Assembly (NCBI GenBank): GCA_001839685.1
Contig: MLAK01000461.1
Coordinates: 52,308-116,307 of the forward strand
DNA length: 64,000 bases
Direction of reading: 5' to 3'
From: Tritrichomonas foetus
Taxonomy: Eukaryota; Parabasalia; Tritrichomonadida; Tritrichomonadidae
Shown here: positions 59,517-64,000 of the stretch, piece after piece
Layout of the letters: every line of letters starts with the position of its first letter
Position numbering within the stretch: the first letter of the stretch is position 1
The notes under the pieces: generated by a model
Told to the model about the DNA's origin: nothing
What the model saw: only the letters and a program-made list of their open reading frames with translations
The model's database searches: none
Program-made: the position numbers and the translations under genes

Positions 59517-60170
59517 TCATTTTATCTTCACAAATTTCATATATAACTGACTCAGTTGTTGTTGAATTAATGCCTGGTCTTCATCTGTTTGAGATTGAAA
59601 TAGATTTTTCACTAATGAAACTGCTTTTTTAGTATCTTCGTTGGTGGAATTTCTTCCATAATGCTCGGATTTGGCTGCGAATGAAACTGCATCATACAAT
59701 GTGTGTTCAATCATTATTGATGCTTTATATGCATAAAAAATTGATGTTGCTGAATTGATGTCAATGTTGTCTTTGGAAATTTGAAAAAGAAAATCATCTA
59801 ATTCTCTTTTATCTCGAAATATATCCATATATGTTTTAACTTCATTTTCTAAAGATTCTTTTCCAATCAAATTTTGGGCTATCAAAGATAAACCTTGTTC
59901 TAATTCTTTTAAATCATCCGTAAATCTCTGATTGTAATTTTTCGAAGATGTCTGGATGTGCTCTTCTTTTTCACGAAGCTTTTCTTTTTCTTTTTTTCAT
60001 AATAATGATTTAGCTTTTCTTTTTTGCTTTGCTTGATCAATTAGTCGGAGTAAATAAATAATTTTTCCCCATTTTCTTCCACTGTTGGTTTCAAAGTGTT
60101 CTTTCATCTCTTTTAGGTCATCTTCATCGATATCATCAATATTGATGTCTTATAAGTCTTTGTGATGCTT
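59517..60170 (-). pseudogene. Charged helical protein gene broken by two in-frame stops
   Basis: Reading minus-strand in one frame gives DINIDDIDEDDLKEMKEHFETNSG..KIIYLLRLIDQAKQKRKAKSLL, then a TGA (59997-59999), then KKKEKEKLREKEEHIQTSSKN and on through LIGKESLENEVKTYMDIFRDKRELDDFLFQIS to the stop at 59517 (VKIK). An upstream TAA (60150-60152) also interrupts the frame. The sequence on both sides of each stop is coding-like and continuous in frame, so point nonsense mutations (or sequencing substitutions) are indicated. The piece after the first stop has no ATG. A Lys/Glu-rich coiled coil is followed by a globular helical end; no family recognised. Confidence 0.5.
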
Positions 60171-60569
60171 TATGGAAAATGTAAAACAAAGTAAAATCGC
60201 GAAAAACATCTAAATAAACTATTCAAAGTGATAATCTGTATTTTTATTTTGGAATTTGAATTGAAGCATGTGAATTACAAAAATTCATCTTTTATCAATC
60301 AAATATCAAAAACACCGAAATAATGAATCACTTTTTGTGCTAAATTAGGCAAATAAATACTAGAAATAAATAAATAATGGGATGAAAATCGAATTTAAAA
60401 GTTTATTAAAATTAAATACACACATTACTTATTTTTTCTTCTTAAACAATGAAAAATCTTTTCATTTGTCTTCTACAGTTCTATCAATTCGTAGATAAAA
60501 CCAAATAAAACAAACTAAGAAACAATGAAATCTTATGAGAAAACCTAATTAAATGTCAATCAAATGGTC
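60171..60569. other. Intergenic, 0.4 kb
   Basis: AT-rich, no gene or repeat noted. Confidence 0.4.
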
Positions 60570-61871
60570 TCATTCATCTTCTTCTTCAACATGAATAATA
60601 AAATGCCTGTCACCGCACACTGTTGTTATTGGGGCTTCACTATCATCTAATTGAATCATCGGAAAGCCAGTCATTAAAGAAAATCTAGCAGGGTATTCAA
60701 ATTTTCGTGCAAATGAAAAAAGCATGCTTACAGTTCCATCACGTGGAAATTCCCTTGTTCGACAAATACTATCAGGAAACATAAATTTCACAGTTATTCC
60801 ATGTCCAGTTATCGGTGTTGGAATTAAATCGAAGGCTTCATTAATTCTTTGTAAAGTATCTCTTCGAATTTCTTCATCACGAATTCTTTGTTGTTCTTCT
60901 TCTGCTTCAATTTGTGCTGTTGTGAGTTGATTTAATTCCGCTTCTTCAACAGCACGTTGAAATTCTTCATCTTGTTGTGCAATTAAACTACCGTCTTCAT
61001 TTCTGGCATTTGAATTGCCATTTAAACCATTATTTATTCCCATTGTAAGATAGGAAAGAAGGGCTGCTTCACCAATCGGACCCTCGTGAGAAACAATCCA
61101 ATCAGAATCAGCAAATGGTCGAAAACTATGAAAAGCATGTATATTAGAAATCATACTCGCTTGATTATTATTATTGTTATTATTATAATTGTTGTTATTA
61201 TCATTATTATTGTTGTTGTTATTATTATTGTTATTATTGTTATTGTTATTATTATTTGTTGTGCGATTTGTATTATTGTTTGTTGTATTATTGGTTGTTG
61301 TATTATTCAAAATTGTATTTAAATCATTATTTAAATTTGTTAAAATATTATTTACTTGATTCAGGTTATGTATCAAAATATTATTATTTGTTTGATTATT
61401 TGTGTTTTGTGTTTCAGGGTTTGTTGAGTTAGGTTTAATCAAAGAAATCAAAGGGAATTCTTTTAAATTTCGACGACCTGAAGCAAGTTTCCATCCAAAA
61501 CAAGAAGTTACCTCAACAGGATAAAAAATGTAACTTTGTTGAATGATTCGCATAATTTCAGGTGATTTTAAAACAGAATTGACTTGATAAGTGTTTTCAT
61601 TTTCAAGTGAATACAAATACAAAAAAATAATTTTGTTCATATTTTTGGCATCAGCGATGGCATCATTGTAGTTTCCAATATATGGCTCAATTGGGAAAAC
61701 AGTTTTTCGTGCTGTTGAGTTTGAAAAAAGTGTGGAAAATATACTTGGAATATCTGATGGGTAATTTCCATCGTTTGCACTGTCTCCATACCAAAAACGG
61801 TTCTTCAGGCGTGTGAAAAACGACTTGATTTGGAAATTTCTATTTTCTAGAAGAGGTTGTTGATCAAACAT
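60570..61871 (-). CDS. UAS-UBX domain protein (FAF/UBXD-like)
   Basis: The frame reaches a GTG upstream, but the first ATG is 61871 (MFDQQPLLENRNFQIKSF), giving 433 residues. A thioredoxin-like UAS domain starts near residue 60 (YIGNYNDAIADAKNMNKIIFLYLYS ... VLKSPEIMRIIQQSYIFYPVEVTS). It is interrupted by a long poly-Asn tract (about 190-245, encoded at about 61160-61320). It resumes with WIVSHEGPIGEAALLSYLTMG. A Glu/Gln-rich coiled coil (RAVEEAELNQLTTAQIEAEEEQQRIRDEEIRR) precedes a C-terminal UBX domain (about 353-430) with the typical ITVKFMFPDSICRTREFPRDGTVSMLFSFAR. UBX binds p97/Cdc48, so ubiquitin-dependent extraction or ER-linked degradation is expected. The membrane hairpin of FAF2 is not obvious. 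Confidence 0.85.
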   Translation of the reverse strand: MFDQQPLLENRNFQIKSFFTRLKNRFWYGDSANDGNYPSDIPSIFSTLFSNSTARKTVFPIEPYIGNYNDAIADAKNMNKIIFLYLYSLENENTYQVNSVLKSPEIMRIIQQSYIFYPVEVTSCFGWKLASGRRNLKEFPLISLIKPNSTNPETQNTNNQTNNNILIHNLNQVNNILTNLNNDLNTILNNTTTNNTTNNNTNRTTNNNNNNNNNNNNNNNNNNDNNNNYNNNNNNNQASMISNIHAFHSFRPFADSDWIVSHEGPIGEAALLSYLTMGINNGLNGNSNARNEDGSLIAQQDEEFQRAVEEAELNQLTTAQIEAEEEQQRIRDEEIRRDTLQRINEAFDLIPTPITGHGITVKFMFPDSICRTREFPRDGTVSMLFSFARKFEYPARFSLMTGFPMIQLDDSEAPITTVCGDRHFIIHVEEEDE

Positions 61872-61954
61872 AATTTCCGATTTTTCAGAGATATTACCGA
61901 ATTGTGATATGAAAAGAGATGCCGCTGATATTATCTGACCAGTTATAAAAGTTT

Positions 61955-62078
61955 CTTTTGATTCCACTCTGCATTAGGACCACAACTTAAGCCAGAAACT
62001 CAAATTTGACTTTATCATTGCCCAAGCTTGAGAGTAATCTTTTTCAATTATGATCGTCATGCAGAGTGGAATCAAAAG
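61955..62078. promoter_or_regulatory. Mirrored 20-nt element in the divergent UBX / four-TM promoter
   Basis: ATGCAGAGTGGAATCAAAAG occurs on the plus strand at 62059-62078 and identically on the minus strand at 61974-61955, separated by 84 nt. Read in the direction of each divergent gene, one copy lies 83 nt before the UBX ATG (61871) and the other 75 nt before the four-TM ATG (62154), in the same orientation. Perfect identity over 20 nt in diverged AT-rich DNA suggests a functional binding site or a recent duplication. A fold-back element is the alternative, but no target duplication flanks it. Confidence 0.6.
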
Positions 62079-62153
62079 TTATGGGTTAATTCTCTATTTG
62101 AGAAAACTTATTGAATATTTTGAATATGAACATTCCACAAATAATCAGATTCA

Positions 62154-62843
62154 ATGAAATGTGATATGAAAAATACAAAAACAAAGATGAATTTCATTGC
62201 TATTTATGGAGCGATCTATTTGGTTATTTCTTTAGTAACTTTTATTTTGACATTTTCATTGTCGCAACAGCTGCTTGATCCATTTTACCCAACTTTCGTA
62301 TCATCCAAACCAGGATATATAATTTCGTTTTCAAATATATGCTTATTGGTTTCAACCATACTCACTGTACTCTCACATTACAAAATGGTTATTTGGAAAA
62401 GCCAAATTAATGCATTGTTGATCGTAGGATCAACTTTCTGTTTTTGTTTTAGTTCAACAACTTTTTCAATGGTTTACGGTTCATCAACTATTTATGAAAC
62501 AGAGAGCAAAAACATTTACCATAATTCTATCCTTTTCTGTAAAACTGATCAGATATTATGCGATCAATTCAAACAAACAATCGGTGACATTGGAATGAAA
62601 AATAATGAACTTCAACACCTTGCTGATCAGTACACAAAAAGTCGAACAATTAATGCATCAAAAAATCTGATGATATATTCGATGGTTTGGCTCATTTTCC
62701 AAATTCTTTCAATTTACATTGTTTTTGGTGATGATACTAGAAACGTTTTGGAGGGGACTCAAAAGGAAGATGAAATTGAAATTGATGTTGTTTTTGACAA
62801 AAACATTGATTTGCCACTTGAAATTGAAAACAAAGACACCTAA
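62154..62843 (+). CDS. Four-transmembrane tetraspanin-like membrane protein
   Basis: This is 229 residues from a true ATG. Four hydrophobic helices lie at about 13-35, 55-74, 85-108 and 171-191. A larger extracellular loop lies between TM3 and TM4 (109-170) with two cysteines (C129 and C136, seven apart) and an N-glycosylation-type NAS. Both ends are cytosolic; the C-terminus is long and acidic (KEDEIEIDVVFDKNIDLPLEIEN). The topology is tetraspanin-like, and trichomonads have tetraspanin families on flagellar and surface membranes, but the CCG motif is absent, so membership is unproven. The reading frame after the stop, shifted by one base, continues to look coding (see findings). Confidence 0.65.
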   Translation: MKCDMKNTKTKMNFIAIYGAIYLVISLVTFILTFSLSQQLLDPFYPTFVSSKPGYIISFSNICLLVSTILTVLSHYKMVIWKSQINALLIVGSTFCFCFSSTTFSMVYGSSTIYETESKNIYHNSILFCKTDQILCDQFKQTIGDIGMKNNELQHLADQYTKSRTINASKNLMIYSMVWLIFQILSIYIVFGDDTRNVLEGTQKEDEIEIDVVFDKNIDLPLEIENKDT

Positions 62844-63519
62844 AGTAGATCTGCTATATTCCACAGCTTGAAATACAAAGTCAACAAATTCAATTCAAGA
62901 AAGTGAAGACGCTTCATTCATTTCACAGATTCAGAATGAAGAATTTATGAATCTCCAAGAAAATGTAGAATGAATGAAGCCAAAAAAAAGTGTTAGAATG
63001 ACAATTTTTAAATCATAGTTCGATATGAAATAAAGGGAATTACTATTTGGAATACAAAGATATCAACTTGAACTAATTTGTTTATATTATTATCTTTCAC
63101 ATGTTTTTCAATAATATAACTTAAATAGCATATGTGTCTCTGCACGACAAGATTAGCAAAAGCCTAGAACGTTTCTAAATTAAATTATATTAGTATTCTT
63201 TGCTATCTTTCTCCGTAGAAACGCAGTAATTATTTTTTTTTTGTAACTTGAGTGAGAATTTGAAATTGGGTTGATCAAAAGATCGAATTCTCATGATTGT
63301 TACTAAAAAATCGAACAAATATCATTTGATAAACATCATCAACTTTTTCTGCTGTTTCCATTAGAACAAGATTTTCAGAGAAGAATCAATTGATTCTAAC
63401 CTTTTAGCTTTATTCATACAAAAAAGGCAATTGCCTGAATTCACTTTTTGTGTATGCATGTTCTGTCCGTTTAACATTTTCATGAAGAGTGATGTTCACT
63501 TCACAATTCTACAAATTCA
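62844..63519. other. Intergenic, including possible lost C-terminal tail
   Basis: 62844-62972 contains a coding-like stretch in a shifted frame (STNSIQESEDASFISQIQNEEFMNLQENVE, stop near 62970) that may be a former tail of the four-TM gene. The inverse CAGAAAAAGT motif occurs at 63342-63351. The remainder is AT-rich and empty. Confidence 0.4.
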
Positions 63520-64000
63520 ATGACAGAACCACTAAAGTTGACAATCTATGTAAATAAAACTCTTGTTTGTGATCAGCATAAAGTTCCTTCATACCTGTGC
63601 CGAAAAGGTCACTCTTCAACAAATTCAACTTTCCATTTAAATATTCATGATGAGGAAGAAAAAAAAGATTTCTTGGTTATATTAGATCTCATTTTAAAAG
63701 GGAAAAACTCAGAATATTTCATGATGAATTATGTTCCACCTGAAAAAAGAAAGAGATATAACAAATATTTTAGATATTTCATCAAAAATTGTCCAAACTT
63801 GAATGCAAACATTTTATCTTTCTACCAAAGATACATTTCACAACTTGATTATGACAAATTCCTTCAGAAACATCAGCAAATTTTTGAAACATCAATAATG
63901 ATTCAAGATGCAATTGATAATTTAAATCCAACCAATATTAATGAGGTCATTAATCTTATTCAACGTGAAAGCATCTATGTAGTATTCAAAGAACAATTAC
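63520..64000 (+). CDS. Partial hypothetical protein, runs off the window
   Basis: An ATG at 63520 (MTEPLKLTIYVNKTLVCDQHKVPSYLCRKG) opens a frame that remains open to the end of the window, giving at least 160 residues. The beginning (LTIYVNKTLVCDQHKVPSYLCRKG) has the look of the divergent BTB-like N-termini of trichomonad ankyrin/DUF3447 proteins, as does the helical middle (YFRYFIKNCPNLNANILSFYQRYISQL), but the diagnostic part lies beyond the edge. Family placement is tentative. Confidence 0.6.
   Translation, partial: MTEPLKLTIYVNKTLVCDQHKVPSYLCRKGHSSTNSTFHLNIHDEEEKKDFLVILDLILKGKNSEYFMMNYVPPEKRKRYNKYFRYFIKNCPNLNANILSFYQRYISQLDYDKFLQKHQQIFETSIMIQDAIDNLNPTNINEVINLIQRESIYVVFKEQL

Noticed and set aside
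61955..62078. MITE bounded by 20-bp inverted repeats
   Set aside because: No TA or longer target duplication flanks the arms, and their placement relative to both start codons fits promoter elements better.
1..64000. CRISPR arrays, prophage, operons
   Set aside because: Eukaryotic context; no regularly spaced short repeats with unique spacers other than the ankyrin array, and no co-directional tight gene clusters.

Overview
The window looks like nuclear DNA of a trichomonad (Parabasalia), most likely a Tritrichomonas-type genome. It is strongly AT-rich and its genes are short-spaced, on both strands, and almost all intronless. Several start codons lie just downstream of a trichomonad-like initiator (TCAYTW). 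The gene content also fits the group: BTB-like/ankyrin proteins with a DUF3447-like core, N/Q-rich Myb and UBX proteins, tyrosine-kinase-like (TKL) kinases, a type I surface protein with a short tail, a pogo-type DNA transposon and a bacterial-type EutH transporter. Assignment to genus is inference. I saw no tRNA, rRNA or CRISPR.

Region by region: 1-1255 is the 3' end of a tandem ankyrin array whose 158-160-bp units break frame. 1.6-9.0 kb holds a condensation/CAT-like acyltransferase (minus) and a PHIP/BRWD-like WD40-tudor-bromodomain gene (plus), split by one frameshift. 9161-11235 is a complete TA-flanked pogo-like transposon carrying an assembly scar. 11.4-17.4 kb holds an unknown acidic protein, a coiled-coil protein, histone H3, an N gap inside a minisatellite, and a GW-repeat RanBP1-domain protein followed by a structured-RNA candidate. 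18.6-28.8 kb holds a BTB-like/F5-8C protein, a divergent importin-alpha-like solenoid, a two-repeat Myb factor and an N/Q-rich zinc-finger protein. 29.2-34.1 kb holds a dead Rab, a TKL kinase split by a homopolymer indel, and a BTB/ankyrin gene whose distal repeats are interrupted.

35.2-46.5 kb holds EutH, an RCC1-kinase fusion, a surface protein, an unknown Pro-rich protein, a Dus1-like tRNA-dihydrouridine synthase, a calcyphosin-like EF-hand protein and a VWA protein. 47.2-56.8 kb holds an SERBP1/Stm1-like protein, a 1524-residue solenoid, a TPR protein and a class I PITP. 57-60.2 kb is gene-poor with broken coding remnants. 60.6-64 kb holds a UAS-UBX protein and a four-TM tetraspanin-like protein that diverge from a promoter with a mirrored 20-nt element, then a partial gene running off the end.

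The genes are mostly independent single-gene transcription units rather than an operon. Shared themes are chromatin and transcription (PHIP/BRWD, H3, Myb, zinc finger), nuclear transport (RanBD, importin-alpha-like), signalling (two TKL kinases, EF-hand, PITP) and membrane or surface proteins (EutH, the surface protein, the four-TM protein). Histone H3, the EF-hand gene, the SERBP1-like gene and the PITP gene use far more C/G-ending codons than their neighbours, which suggests high expression. At least three frame breaks coincide with A-homopolymers or an N-flanked duplication, so part of the apparent gene decay is probably sequencing or assembly error. I regard the interrupted ankyrin arrays, EutH, the mirrored promoter element and the 17.5-kb RNA candidate as the most worthwhile leads.
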